In this document: piece after piece, positions 49,882-58,856 of the stretch | How positions within the stretch are numbered: the first letter of the stretch is position 1 | Layout: every line of letters starts with the position of its first letter | NCBI GenBank assembly: GCA_036823195.1 | Contig: DAISGI010000012.1 | Span: 1 to 64,000, forward strand | Direction of reading: 5' to 3' | Source: UBA4874 sp002399435 | GTDB taxonomy: Bacteria; Bacillota; Clostridia; Caldicoprobacterales; DTU083 | DNA: 64,000 nt | Program-made: the position numbers and the translations under genes | Notes under the pieces: model-generated | Databases searched by the model: none | Told to the model about the DNA's origin: nothing | Seen by the model: only the letters and a program-made list of their open reading frames with translations

Positions 49882-51456
49882 TCACACCACAGAGCTTTCC
49901 AGCCTTTTGAAAATCATCAGCTTCGTCCCCGGAACCAGTTCGGATTCCTCCTCTGTCGTTTCATTGTACTTCAGGATATCGGAAATGGTGGTATTGTATT
50001 TCTTTGCAACATTCCAGAGATTATCGCCTGGCTGAACAAAATAAATGTAGATTCCCGGCGTCCCGGCGGACGCATTTTCCGCTTCCTCGGCTCCGATGAT
50101 GATTTCCTTTTCTATGGTACGCGTTACACTGGCTTTCAGGAGAACAGCAGCCTTCAGCTCCACCTCGTCCTGTGCCAGCAAAGTCGCTTCCGTATGCTCC
50201 GTGACCGCCTCACTCCGGCATTCCATGCTGCTGTCGATATCCTCCATGGCAAGGGTATGCTGAAAAGGAACATCCTCACGGAAGCTTCCGATCATCCGGG
50301 CGGATTCATTGGTCTGATAAACCACCTGGACGGACAGAACCCCTTCCAGCAGAACCTTTCCATCCTCCGTCCTTTCCCCGGTAATGGACGGTCTGCCATC
50401 CACATACAAAATCTTTCTGGCCTTTGGCACTCCTTCAGGAAAGGTGATGCTTTCCTTTATCGTTGTCTGTTCCTGGGTTTCTCCCGCAAATTGCTGCAGT
50501 TTGATCTTCCGTTTCTCCAGCTCCATGGGAACAGAAGGGCTGTAGGCATCCAAAAGAATCTCATCTTCCTGCGTTTCAAATACCTGCACCTCCAGATTGA
50601 GAATCAGTTCCACATCGATGATCCGCAGCTCGTTGTTGATGTTCTCCCGCGGATCCGTATAAAACTCGGAAACCGTTACCTCCGCCGTGCAGTCCATACC
50701 CTGATACGCACCCGGAATGTCCACGTTATGACTGAACGGAATGCTCTGCTCCAGGAACTGGACCGGATCCTCCTCATCGTCACAAAGATAGAGCAGATTC
50801 AGGTCCACATCGCCATGAACCACAACTTTATTGTCTACTGCCTTTTTTTCCTGAATCTGTACCCTTGCCTCCTTCCGTAAAATCTTCTGGATGGATGGCA
50901 TGGAATCGGAAAGCTCCAGGTCTTCCCGCACCATAGTCTGCGCATTCCCGGCTTCCCCGCTTACTGAGGTGCGGATATGATCCGTCAGTGCCTCCACATC
51001 CGTGAGATTGGTAAAGCCCTGAACGGCATCCAGTTCCATGACCTGGCTGACCCGGCCGTACAGATTCAGAACAGCTTTTACAGTGATCCTTCTTCCCGAA
51101 ACCAGCTCATAATCGATGTGCTCCACATCCAGTTGGAGCCGGGAAGTCATCCCGGGCTGAACGCCGGCCATTTCAAGATACTGGGTAAATCCGATTTCAG
51201 CATCCACGGCATCCACTGCGGCGTCCTCCCCTTCCGGGATGTACAGGGCGTCATAGCGCAGGATCCCTTCCACCATGATCTTATCCTGAATGACTTCATG
51301 ACTGTTAATGATTGCATCACAGCTTATATCCAATATCCGCGCCACCGGTTCCCTGGAATCCGGTACATTTATTTCGCCTTCCACCAGCGCCTGGGATGAT
51401 TCCTCACCAACTACCTGGCTCAGTTTCATCAAATTCCTACTGCATTCGATTGCCAA
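49882..51456 (-). CDS. sipL: SipL-like spore coat morphogenetic protein (DUF3794 repeats plus LysM)
   Basis: A 524-residue protein with DUF3794 modules (about 40-130, 175-290 and 320-430, each with SREPVARILDI- or DIPGAYQGMD-type segments) and a C-terminal LysM domain (about 467-515; YFVQPGDNLWNVAKKYN). In Clostridioides difficile SipL, with the same layout, binds SpoIVA to place the coat. TTG start after GGAGGGGG. No membrane segment. It lies between veg and ispE with its own terminator; cellular role by homology only. Confidence 0.88.
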   Translation of the reverse strand: MAIECSRNLMKLSQVVGEESSQALVEGEINVPDSREPVARILDISCDAIINSHEVIQDKIMVEGILRYDALYIPEGEDAAVDAVDAEIGFTQYLEMAGVQPGMTSRLQLDVEHIDYELVSGRRITVKAVLNLYGRVSQVMELDAVQGFTNLTDVEALTDHIRTSVSGEAGNAQTMVREDLELSDSMPSIQKILRKEARVQIQEKKAVDNKVVVHGDVDLNLLYLCDDEEDPVQFLEQSIPFSHNVDIPGAYQGMDCTAEVTVSEFYTDPRENINNELRIIDVELILNLEVQVFETQEDEILLDAYSPSVPMELEKRKIKLQQFAGETQEQTTIKESITFPEGVPKARKILYVDGRPSITGERTEDGKVLLEGVLSVQVVYQTNESARMIGSFREDVPFQHTLAMEDIDSSMECRSEAVTEHTEATLLAQDEVELKAAVLLKASVTRTIEKEIIIGAEEAENASAGTPGIYIYFVQPGDNLWNVAKKYNTTISDILKYNETTEEESELVPGTKLMIFKRLESSVV

Positions 51457-51548
51457 TGTTGCTCCCCCTCCTCTGATCCTTATTTGTCCATAAAAATTTC
51501 ATACTATATCATATAAGGGGGAAACGATAATTATGCGATAATTATGAT

Positions 51549-51573
51549 AAAAAAAGAAGGCTTGAACGCCTTC
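51549..51573 (-). terminator. Rho-independent terminator after veg
   Basis: Minus-strand GAAGGC/GCCTTC hairpin followed by seven T, about 25 bases after the veg stop. Confidence 0.9.
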
Positions 51574-51596
51574 ATTTTTTAAGCTGCCCGTTTGCG

Positions 51597-51899
51597 TCAG
51601 CTGACACAAATTTTTTCATTGCTGCTGCATACCGTGAGCTCCACATTGGAGGTCAGAAGGTCCGAATAAGTATAGGAAAGGGTTTGCACGGATTTTTTGT
51701 TGACATCCACCTCCACCGTAAAAATATTGCCATAGGTGTCTACAATAACGCCTTCCCTTACGTATGTCTTCTTTCGTCCCCGGTTTGCCTTCAACCTGAC
51801 CTTTTGTCCTCTGTTGGATTCCACAGCTTCCCGGACCCTGGACAAAGCTTCCGCATTGATCACATCTTCACATCCCATCCGCTTATCAATCATTTGCAT
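51597..51899 (-). CDS. veg: Veg protein (DUF1021)
   Basis: A 100-residue Veg-family protein, linked in B. subtilis to biofilm regulation. Diagnostic sequence: GQKVRLKANRGRKKTYVREGVI, YGNIFTVEVD and SYTYSDLLT. The exact start is uncertain, as neither the ATG at 51899 nor an ATG at 51878 (MGCEDV) has a strong ribosome site. It has its own terminator. It lies upstream of the sipL-like gene and ispE, matching the veg position in B. subtilis. Confidence 0.93.
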   Translation of the reverse strand: MQMIDKRMGCEDVINAEALSRVREAVESNRGQKVRLKANRGRKKTYVREGVIVDTYGNIFTVEVDVNKKSVQTLSYTYSDLLTSNVELTVCSSNEKICVS

Positions 51900-51922
51900 T
51901 AGTTTGTCCGTCCGCCACCAAA

Positions 51923-52246
51923 TTATTCTTCGGACTCCGGATCCTCCTCCAGGTCCGGATCCTCCTCTTCAAAAATCCGATCCTCTTCCTCTTCGGAAAA
52001 ATCATCCCAGTGGTCGTCCCGGGACTCCTCTATATCCGGATCTTCCTTCTCCTTCTCTTTTCTGCATTGATAACACATCTCTTCCCCGGCTTTTATAATA
52101 TGTTCGCCGCACTCCGGGCAAATATCATATTCCTCTTCCTCCTTGCTCCGAAGCGCCTTGCCCACCTCCTTCCGGCAGATCCCGCACAATACATCGGTAT
52201 CCCGGATATAATTCAGATTACAGCGCGGACATTTCTTATAAGCCAT
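51923..52246 (-). CDS. Zinc-ribbon protein with acidic tail, function unknown
   Basis: A 107-residue protein I cannot name. It has two zinc-ribbon-like knuckle pairs: CPRC (6-9) with CGIC (about 21-24), and CPEC with CYQC (about 43-61). After residue 65 it is almost entirely Asp/Glu, a probably unstructured acidic tail. It resembles small flagellar-operon or regulatory zinc-ribbon proteins only in general layout. ATG at 52246 with GGAGGG upstream. It lies between spo0A and veg, 24 bases before veg, so it may be cotranscribed with veg. Confidence 0.75.
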   Translation of the reverse strand: MAYKKCPRCNLNYIRDTDVLCGICRKEVGKALRSKEEEEYDICPECGEHIIKAGEEMCYQCRKEKEKEDPDIEESRDDHWDDFSEEEEDRIFEEEDPDLEEDPESEE

Positions 52247-52333
52247 CCCGTCATCCCTCCAAAACGCATCGATTTTACTTTATCAGATATTATATACCCA
52301 ATTTCATAAAATAAAACCGATCCAAAAAAGATT

Positions 52334-53113
52334 TCAGGCGGTCTGTTCCATGGACAGTTTATCGGCAATCAATGCGATGAATTCCCCGTTGGTTGGCTTG
52401 TCATTCTTATCATAGACCTTATAGCCAAAGAGCTGGTTGATATTTTCCACCCGGCCGCGGTTCCAGGCGACATCAATGGAATGACGGATGGCGCGTTCCA
52501 CCTTGCTGGGGGTAGTATTGAACTTTCTGGCAATGCCCGGATACAGTTCCTTGGTGATCCGATTGATGACATCGTTATCCTCCACAACCATTTTGATTGC
52601 CTCCCTCAGAAAATGGTACCCTTTGATATGGGCAGGAATCCCAATGGTCAGAAAGATGTCCGTGATTTTCTCTTCAATGTTTTTCCGGGGAGACTGCGGT
52701 GCAGACGGAAATACCTTTCGGCTCTGCTGGGACGGTTCTCCGGACAATGCCCGGATGCGGCTCAGAATCATTTCAAAATCAAATGGTTTGATCATGTAAT
52801 ATCTGGCGCCCAGCTCAATGGCTTTCCGGATCAGATCCTCCTGCCCCACGGCGGACAGGCAGATGATGGCAGGCAGATGTTCCGGATCGCTTTGGCTGAG
52901 ATGCTCCAATACCCCGAGGCCATCCATCTTCGGCATAATCATATCCAACAATACGACGTCAGGCAAAGTGTTTCGAATTATCTCTTCCCCCTTGATGCCA
53001 TCCCCCGCCATTCCCACCACTTCCATATCCTCCTGCATGCCGATATAGGATGCCATGATCTCCCTGATGTGGGGATTGTCATCGACCACTACCACTCTCG
53101 TCTTTGTTGACAT
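52334..53113 (-). CDS. spo0A: Sporulation master regulator Spo0A
   Basis: A 259-residue response regulator that starts sporulation. The receiver domain has Asp11/Asp12, phospho-acceptor Asp57 (LLDMIMPKMDG) and Lys109; the C-terminal DNA-binding domain has the sigma-A/DNA contact region (TTPSKVERAIRHSIDVAWNRG) and ends with KPTNGEFIALIADKL. ATG at 53113 after GAGGAGGAG. In B. subtilis it lies after spoIVB, which is absent here. A Spo0A box lies upstream (53325-53332). Confidence 0.97.
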   Translation of the reverse strand: MSTKTRVVVVDDNPHIREIMASYIGMQEDMEVVGMAGDGIKGEEIIRNTLPDVVLLDMIMPKMDGLGVLEHLSQSDPEHLPAIICLSAVGQEDLIRKAIELGARYYMIKPFDFEMILSRIRALSGEPSQQSRKVFPSAPQSPRKNIEEKITDIFLTIGIPAHIKGYHFLREAIKMVVEDNDVINRITKELYPGIARKFNTTPSKVERAIRHSIDVAWNRGRVENINQLFGYKVYDKNDKPTNGEFIALIADKLSMEQTA

Positions 53114-53468
53114 TTCTTCTCCTCCTCATTCGTTGATCGCACCGCAAAACGGATACCGTCCTCAGAAAAAACCGCGACAGGCCCGGCTGCATGGAATAAT
53201 GTCTCCGGTTCCGGTATCCTGTGATGCAGGCGATGTTGTTATGCAGCATTGCAGTTCCGTAGAATTTTCCTTTGATAACAACATTCTTCAACATCTGACT
53301 GGTTTTGCATGAAATCGTCCTTTATTGTCGAACGCTGTAAATTATAGTAATATATGTTAATTCTACTTTTCTTATTTTACCACATCTCTGCCCATTATGA
53401 AAGGCAATATTTCATAAAATTTTTGTTTCTACCCTTTTTCCGGTTTTTCCTTTTTGCTTTTTCTTCTT
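53114..53468. other. Gene-free 355-base upstream region of spo0A
   Basis: Contains the spo0A leader and promoter. A TATAAT (minus strand, 53346-53341) and a Spo0A box at 53325-53332 are visible; a small 71-codon frame at 53079-53294 overlaps the spo0A start and is not counted. No terminator for the gene at 53469-54947 was seen. Confidence 0.5.
53325..53346 (-). promoter_or_regulatory. Spo0A box next to a TATAAT upstream of spo0A
   Basis: TTGTCGAA on the plus strand at 53325-53332 matches the 0A-box core fully, nine bases after a minus-strand TATAAT at 53346-53341. The position over the probable start of transcription suggests repression of a vegetative promoter by Spo0A~P. The -35 region is poor. 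Confidence 0.5.
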
Positions 53469-54947
53469 TTAATAAGGATACGCAACATTTCCGCTGATTG
53501 CGTCGATATAAAGCAGCCAGTACCCTGCGCCGTATCCATTTTTCTCAGGGAGCCATCTGGAAAAACCCTCCATGGGCATGGGAGGAACCATACTGTATAT
53601 CCCCGGCACTCCATATATGACATACCGGACCTTTCCCCTGTGACGGGCCAGACCGACCAGATAATGATCTGCAGCTCCGCTGCTGCCGTAGTTTGTCATC
53701 CCATAGCAGGAATACGGCGACGGATTCGGATACTCCACCCGGACCCATTCCGTTTCAGGAATATCATCAAAAGGCCAGACTCTTGCGTTGTTTTGAAACA
53801 GTTGGCTAAAGTAATCCTTTGTCTGATCCCAATAGGACCTTCCCTCCGGACAGGATTCGGCTGGATTGGCCGGCGGCACGGGCTCGCCCATTGTATTTTC
53901 ATACGCCATGCTTTCCGCATATCCGGTTTCTCCTGTCCCGTTCGCATCCGGAGAATTGATGTCCGTATCCCCGCCGTAAAAAGAATGATCATCCGGAGCG
54001 TCTTCGGAAGCGTTTCCGTCAAGCGGTTCTTCCTCCAAAATATCTTCGTCCGGAGTGCTTTCTTCCTGCAGGCCGCTTCCGGTATCCTGCTCTTCCATCC
54101 TGTCATAAATGTATCTGATGTCCGGCGGATCAAAATGCGGCAACTCCTGACTGGCNNNNNNNNNNNNNNNNNNNNNNNNNNNNNNNNNNNNNNNNNNNNN
54201 NNNNNNNNNNNNNNNNNNNNNNNNNNNNNNNNNNNNNNNNNNNNNNNNNNNNNNNGATGCTCTGATGCCCGGGCTTTCACTGCCGGAATATGTACCTTCC
54301 CGTCCATCCCCGCCGGGTATTCCGTTTGTCCCCGATGTATTTCTTTCATCGGATAACGTTCCGATGTCCGGCCTGGATGCTGCTTTCTTCTTTTCATGAG
54401 CCTGCCCCGGAACGGACAGCAATCCGCCTCCCTGAGGCGTCTCTTTTGGATTCGGGCCCGGGCCTGCGTACCTTCCGGGCGTCTTTTGCCCATAGAAACG
54501 TTCCAGTTCCCCGGTCACCGCGCCGGACCAATCCATCTCCACCCTTTTGTCTGAATAACCAATCAGAGGATATTGCAGAGCCTGCCCCTCCTTCAGCGGA
54601 CGATAAACAATTGCAAATGCATGGAACTGATCAATGGGAGTACCTGATTCCCGGACACTGTCCGGATCAAATGCGATTTCGTATTCTCCCCTGCCGCTGT
54701 CAGGCACCTGTATGCTGGTCAGTTTGACCGGAGCCACCTCGTCCCGGGTGGATAACAGCATCACATCGTAAATGCCCTGCCGGGGGGAAACGGGTTTCAT
54801 ATCCTGTACATAGAGCATGATCTTCCCCTGGTTGTTCCGGATCTCCATTTTGCAGTAACCGGCGGCTTTCTTCCGATCGTCCAGGCTGAATCCGCTGTCC
54901 TGGGTTTTCAGTATGATAAAGGACCGGTGATATTGACGATTGTCCAA
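53469..54947 (-). CDS. Conserved hypothetical protein, interrupted by a scaffold gap
   Basis: A protein of about 490 residues as drawn, with a 100-N gap inside. I know similar clostridial proteins but no function. The N-terminal part (about 1-230) is beta-rich (RQYHRSFIILK, KMEIRNNQGKIMLYVQDMK, YDVMLLS) and ends in Pro/Gly-rich sequence; the part after the gap is acidic and low-complexity, then ends in a conserved domain (WVRVEYPNPSPYSCYGMTNYG, VIYGVPGIYSM, GYGAGYWLLYIDAISGNVAYPY). TTG at 54947 follows AAAGGAGAGG. Both sides are in coding frame, but the true gap length is unknown. It lies just upstream of spo0A. Confidence 0.7.
   Translation of the reverse strand: MDNRQYHRSFIILKTQDSGFSLDDRKKAAGYCKMEIRNNQGKIMLYVQDMKPVSPRQGIYDVMLLSTRDEVAPVKLTSIQVPDSGRGEYEIAFDPDSVRESGTPIDQFHAFAIVYRPLKEGQALQYPLIGYSDKRVEMDWSGAVTGELERFYGQKTPGRYAGPGPNPKETPQGGGLLSVPGQAHEKKKAASRPDIGTLSDERNTSGTNGIPGGDGREGTYSGSESPGIRAXXXXXXXXXXXXXXXXXXXXXXXXXXXXXXXXXXASQELPHFDPPDIRYIYDRMEEQDTGSGLQEESTPDEDILEEEPLDGNASEDAPDDHSFYGGDTDINSPDANGTGETGYAESMAYENTMGEPVPPANPAESCPEGRSYWDQTKDYFSQLFQNNARVWPFDDIPETEWVRVEYPNPSPYSCYGMTNYGSSGAADHYLVGLARHRGKVRYVIYGVPGIYSMVPPMPMEGFSRWLPEKNGYGAGYWLLYIDAISGNVAYPY
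54156..54255. other. 100-N assembly gap
   Basis: Exactly 100 N, the conventional length for a gap of unknown size. It falls in the low-complexity middle of the hypothetical gene, so codon phase across it cannot be trusted. Confidence 0.98.
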
Positions 54948-55030
54948 ACTTATTCCTCTCCTTTCTACTTTCCGGATTTCGTAATGCATCAAGTTACAGC
55001 TTTCATCCTTACCAATATATGAGCCAAAAC

Positions 55031-55063
55031 AAAAAAAGAAACCAAAATAATTTTTTGGCTTCT
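55031..55063 (-). terminator. Rho-independent terminator after rsmA
   Basis: Minus-strand AGAAGCCAAAA/TTTTGGTTTCT stem with one G-U pair, followed by seven T, about 20 bases after the rsmA stop. Confidence 0.85.
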
Positions 55064-55082
55064 GAAATGTATAAAAAAAGAA

Positions 55083-55958
55083 CTATTCTACCCGCAATGA
55101 ATGAGAAACATAATTGCTCAGCCTGGCCAATTCCTCCAGAGTCAGGGTTTCCCCACGGCGCATCGGATCAATCCCCAGTTCCTGCAGCGTTTTTTTCCAT
55201 GTGCCCTTGTCCATATCCGTAAGCCCGGACGCAGAAAGGGAATTCAGCAGTGTTTTCCTCCTCTGGCAAAACGCCGCCCGGCTGACGCGGAAAAAATCTG
55301 CCCGGCTGTTTACCGCAACGGCCGGCTTCTCCCTTCTCTCCAGGGATATTACCACCGAGCCCACCTTCGGGGGTGGGAGAAAGGCATTGGCAGGCACCCT
55401 GGCAAGGATTCGGGGACAGGTAAAGAACTGCACCGCCGTGCTGAGGGATCCATATTCCCTGGTTCCCGGCCTGGCGGCCATCCTTTCTGCCACTTCCTTC
55501 TGGATCATAACCGTTATGGAAACAAACGGCTGTTCCTCCTCCAGAAAACGCATAATAATGGGAGTGGTGATGTAGTAAGGCAGATTGGCGACCACTTTGA
55601 ACGGGGAGCCCTGAAACTGCTCCCGGATCAGTTCATTCAGGTCCAGCTTCAGGATATCCCCCCGGAGAACGCGGACATTGGAGCACCCTTTCAGTGTTTC
55701 CTCCAGAATCGGGAACAGGGCACGGTCGATTTCCACCGCAGTTACCTCTCCTGCCTTCCGGGCCAGCGCCTGTGTCAGGGTGCCCACTCCCGGGCCTATT
55801 TCGAGGATTTTGTCCTGCTTCGTGACGCCCGCTCCCTCTATGATTTTATGCAGTACATTCCCATCAATGAGAAAATTCTGGCCGAGACTTTTGCTGAAGC
55901 GAAAACCATGCCGGGCCAGCAGTTCCTTCAGTTCCCCGGGAGCCGTCAATGATGGCAT
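55083..55958 (-). CDS. rsmA: 16S rRNA (adenine1518/1519-N6)-dimethyltransferase RsmA (KsgA)
   Basis: A 291-residue methyltransferase that dimethylates two adenines at the 3' end of 16S rRNA. SAM motif EIGPGVGTLTQALA (about 50-63), catalytic NLPYYITTPI and the C-terminal helical domain (GETLTLEELARLSN) are intact. ATG at 55958 with AAGGGGGA upstream. In most Firmicutes rnmV precedes it; that gene is missing here and the yabE-like gene lies directly upstream. Confidence 0.97.
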   Translation of the reverse strand: MPSLTAPGELKELLARHGFRFSKSLGQNFLIDGNVLHKIIEGAGVTKQDKILEIGPGVGTLTQALARKAGEVTAVEIDRALFPILEETLKGCSNVRVLRGDILKLDLNELIREQFQGSPFKVVANLPYYITTPIIMRFLEEEQPFVSITVMIQKEVAERMAARPGTREYGSLSTAVQFFTCPRILARVPANAFLPPPKVGSVVISLERREKPAVAVNSRADFFRVSRAAFCQRRKTLLNSLSASGLTDMDKGTWKKTLQELGIDPMRRGETLTLEELARLSNYVSHSLRVE

Positions 55959-55978
55959 TGTTCTTCCCCCTTCTCAAT

Positions 55979-56003
55979 GAAAAAAGGCAGAGGATCCTCT
56001 GCC
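55979..56003 (-). terminator. Rho-independent terminator after the yabE-like gene
   Basis: Minus-strand perfect GGCAGAGGA/TCCTCTGCC palindrome followed by six T, between the yabE-like gene and rsmA. Confidence 0.9.
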
Positions 56004-56020
56004 CGTCTGTTTTATTCCTG

Positions 56021-57172
56021 TCATTTGATAAAATGCACTTTTACTTTCCGCCTGCCCCATATCCGCGCCATCCTGATATCCTCCATAAAGACATCAATCT
56101 TGTCGCCCTTGATGCCGCCGCCCCGGTCTTCCACGGTAAAGATACCGTCAATGGTGATCCCGCGTTGTGCACAGAACGCCACCAGCTCCGGAATATAGAC
56201 CTTCGTGCCGATGGGAACGTCCGGCGGCGCGGCTATGGTGTGATGGGGCCGGGCAGTCGTGCCGCTGGCCGTGATCCCAATGCCGTCGCTGCCTGCGGTA
56301 TACGCGGTGGCCACCATTGTCTGGGGTTCGGAATAGCGGGCAGCATCTCCTTTGGAAGCTGTGGAAGAACGGGTGGTGTCCCCTCTGGAAGCTGCCCCTC
56401 CGGAAGCTGCGGAAGGACGGGTGGTATTTCCTCTGGAAGCTGAGGAGGGACGAGTGCTGCCCCCTCTGGAATTCGGTACCTGTTTCTTCTTCGTTCCTTT
56501 TTCCACAATATGGTCCACCGGTGAAACCGTTACCTCTTCCCCCGCCAAACTGCGGGAAACTTCCACTCCATCCCGGTATGTGATCTGAATTTTTCTTTGT
56601 CGCTCCCCCTGTTTCCCTTCCTGAACAACCTTGCTTACTCCTTCATTCATTTGACTGTTTTCTCTGGTATGAACCTGATAAGGAATAGGTTCCTTTTCTA
56701 TGAGAATATTTTCATCCATGCGGGTCACTTTGATCCTGTCATATGGCTTTACCGGATCCGTGAGAGGTTGATTTACCTGATCCTTTTCCCGCACCGTTAC
56801 TTCTGCTTTATTCAGAACATCCTGTACGGTTCCTTCCGTTACATGGATATTCTTTTTCTTCCCATCCGCCTCGATCCATACAGGCATGGCTCTTTTGATT
56901 CGGATTTTCGTATACTTTTGCAGCGGCGTACCCAGGTTCGGTGTGATTTCATCGCCTGGTCCAAGGGTAATATCGTACCTGCTTAGCAATTCCGCTACAT
57001 TGTTCTCAAATGTGGTTATCTCAACACGATACCCATCATCGTCCAGCGTTACGTGCCTGGCGATGCCCTGCACATAATTGTCCAGCTGGGCAGTCGCTCC
57101 TCCGGCAACAATCAGGGCACTCAGGAGTATGACAAAAAATATGCTCCAGAAGCCCCATCGGTGTGAGTTCAT
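56021..57172 (-). CDS. YabE-like DUF348/G5/3D-domain cell-wall protein
   Basis: A 383-residue exported protein of the Rpf/Sps family. One N-terminal membrane segment (about 8-29), two DUF348 domains (about 40-95 and 97-150), a G5 domain (about 160-230), a Ser/Arg/Thr/Gly-rich linker built from short repeats (about 232-285), and a C-terminal 3D domain (VATAYTAGSDGIGITASGT, VPIGTKVYIPELV, FTVEDRGGGIKGDKIDVFM with its three Asp). Relatives are muralytic. ATG at 57172, six bases after GGAGG. Corresponds to yabE upstream of ksgA. Confidence 0.92.
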   Translation of the reverse strand: MNSHRWGFWSIFFVILLSALIVAGGATAQLDNYVQGIARHVTLDDDGYRVEITTFENNVAELLSRYDITLGPGDEITPNLGTPLQKYTKIRIKRAMPVWIEADGKKKNIHVTEGTVQDVLNKAEVTVREKDQVNQPLTDPVKPYDRIKVTRMDENILIEKEPIPYQVHTRENSQMNEGVSKVVQEGKQGERQRKIQITYRDGVEVSRSLAGEEVTVSPVDHIVEKGTKKKQVPNSRGGSTRPSSASRGNTTRPSAASGGAASRGDTTRSSTASKGDAARYSEPQTMVATAYTAGSDGIGITASGTTARPHHTIAAPPDVPIGTKVYIPELVAFCAQRGITIDGIFTVEDRGGGIKGDKIDVFMEDIRMARIWGRRKVKVHFIK

Positions 57173-57330
57173 ATCCAACCTCCTTCTCTTTTGGAAACAG
57201 GGGAGTTGACGTCACGTATTGTAATATAATTTTAACATTTTGTCAAACCTTTTTAACATTTAGGGACATTACGAGGAAAAAGCCGGACTCAGTTCTATAT
57301 TATTCCAGATGAGACAACCCTTTATACACC

Positions 57331-57386
57331 AAAAAAAAGAAAGGAGGCCAAAAGGCACCAAAAAAGAAAGAAGCCCAAAAGGGCTT
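57331..57386 (-). terminator. Two tandem rho-independent terminators after the radical SAM gene
   Basis: First (57359-57386): AAGCCC/GGGCTT hairpin followed by CTTTCTTTTTT. Second (57331-57358): weaker GGTGCC/GGCCTCC hairpin followed by TTTCTTTTTTTT. The similar T-runs and hairpins suggest one is a diverged copy of the other. Confidence 0.8.
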
Positions 57387-57400
57387 TTGAATTCCGAAAA

Positions 57401-58015
57401 TCAGCTATCCGAATCAGAAGAATCAATAAACTCGCGCACTCTGAATTCCGCGCCGGTGTCCCGGGCAATCTTCCTGCACTTTTCAATCTCCTCCGGACTC
57501 AGGACATCAACAACAGACAGGATCACCTCCGGAAGAAGTTTTACACATTCCCTTGTGAAGTCCAGCATCCCATCAAAGGCCTTCGCACCAAAGTCAGAAT
57601 GGCACATTTTTTGGTAGCTTTGCGCATCCGGGGCATTCAGACTGATCGATACGGTATCGATCCATCCCTTAAGCCGCGGAACAACATTGCCGCCGTAGTA
57701 CAGATTGGCCTGCCCGTTGGTATTGATCCGGATCCTGCAGCCCGGATCCCTCTTGCGAAGGGCGGAGGCAATGGCAAGAAGCGTATCCAGCCGCAGCATC
57801 GGTTCTCCATAACCGCAAAATACGATCTCCTGCCAGACGGACGGATCCGGAATCAAATCCAGCACATCCTGTGCATCCGGCTCCCGATCCAGCCAGAGAT
57901 AATACCCGCCTACTCCGTCTCCTTCCCTGCGCAAGCAAAAATCACACCGGTTGGTGCATCGATTGGTCAGATTGATATACAGCGACTTCCCGATCCCATA
58001 TACAAAAGTATTCAT
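57401..58015 (-). CDS. TatD-associated radical SAM protein
   Basis: A 204-residue small radical SAM protein of the kind usually found next to tatD; substrate unknown. The [4Fe-4S] motif CTNRCDFC (CxxxCxxC, about 20-27) is complete, followed by GYGEPMLRLDTLL (SAM-binding GGEP-type motif) and INTNGQANL. It is shorter than full radical SAM enzymes, with a short C-terminal region. ATG at 58015 after AAAGGGG. It starts 16 bases after tatD ends, so the two form an operon. Confidence 0.9.
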   Translation of the reverse strand: MNTFVYGIGKSLYINLTNRCTNRCDFCLRREGDGVGGYYLWLDREPDAQDVLDLIPDPSVWQEIVFCGYGEPMLRLDTLLAIASALRKRDPGCRIRINTNGQANLYYGGNVVPRLKGWIDTVSISLNAPDAQSYQKMCHSDFGAKAFDGMLDFTRECVKLLPEVILSVVDVLSPEEIEKCRKIARDTGAEFRVREFIDSSDSDS

Positions 58016-58031
58016 CCCATTCCCCTTTCAC

Positions 58032-58820
58032 CTAACCCTGATGTTCTGCTGACGAGCGGATCCCGAAAAACCGGCAGGCGTTCTCCAGGGTAATCCGGGC
58101 CACCTCATTATATTCCATGCCCCGGATCTGCGCAATCCGCTCTGCCACCAGCCGCACCATCCCCGGATCGTTTCGGCGTCCCCGGTACGGATGCGGGGTA
58201 AGATAGGGGCTGTCCGTTTCAATCAGCAGAGATTCCAGAGGAATTTTTTCCGCGATCTCCGCCGCTTTCACTGCGTTTTTAAAGGTAACCGGCCCGCCGA
58301 GTGACAGAAGGCAGCCCATATCCAGCAGAACCTTCGCCATTTCCCAACTGCCCGAATAGCTGTGCATCACACATTTTCCCCGGGCCGGCTGATGGGATTT
58401 CAAAAGATCCAGCATATCCCCATGGGCTTCCCTGTCATGAATGATCACGGGAAGGTTTTCCTCCGAGGAAAGCTCCAGCTGATCGACAAACCGTTTCTTC
58501 TGAACATCCCGGGGCGAGTCGTCATAGTGGTAATCCAGCCCAATCTCCCCAATGGCGACCACTTTGGGATGTCTCACCAGCTCCGCAAGGGCTTTCAGAT
58601 CCTCCTCCTTCATCCGAACCGCCTCATGAGGATGAATCCCCACTGCCGCATAGATAAAATCATATTTTTCGGCCAGTTCCACGGCACGCCCGGAAGAAGC
58701 CAGACTGTCGCCGGCATTCAGGACATAGGATATTCCCCTGGCCGGCAGGCCCGTGATCAGGGCATCCCGGTCCGCGTCAAACTGCTCATCGTCCAGATGC
58801 GCATGACTGTCAAACAGCAT
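58032..58820 (-). CDS. tatD: TatD-family metal-dependent hydrolase/DNase
   Basis: A 262-residue TIM-barrel metallohydrolase (YabD). Metal ligands: DSHAHLD (His6, His8), the Glu of IGEIGLDYH, the His of VIIHDRE, the His of CVMHSYSG and the Asp of ETDSPYL. These enzymes act as 3'-5' nucleases or D-aminoacyl-tRNA-related hydrolases. ATG at 58820 with AGGAGTGAGG upstream. It lies after metG as in most Firmicutes. Confidence 0.95.
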   Translation of the reverse strand: MLFDSHAHLDDEQFDADRDALITGLPARGISYVLNAGDSLASSGRAVELAEKYDFIYAAVGIHPHEAVRMKEEDLKALAELVRHPKVVAIGEIGLDYHYDDSPRDVQKKRFVDQLELSSEENLPVIIHDREAHGDMLDLLKSHQPARGKCVMHSYSGSWEMAKVLLDMGCLLSLGGPVTFKNAVKAAEIAEKIPLESLLIETDSPYLTPHPYRGRRNDPGMVRLVAERIAQIRGMEYNEVARITLENACRFFGIRSSAEHQG

Positions 58821-58856
58821 TCGTCCTCACTCCTGTTCCTCCAAATGTTTGTTCCG

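Noticed and set aside
53281..53340. Possible sigma-H promoter for spo0A (AGGAC with a later GAAGAAT)
   Set aside because: The two halves are far too widely spaced for sigma-H.
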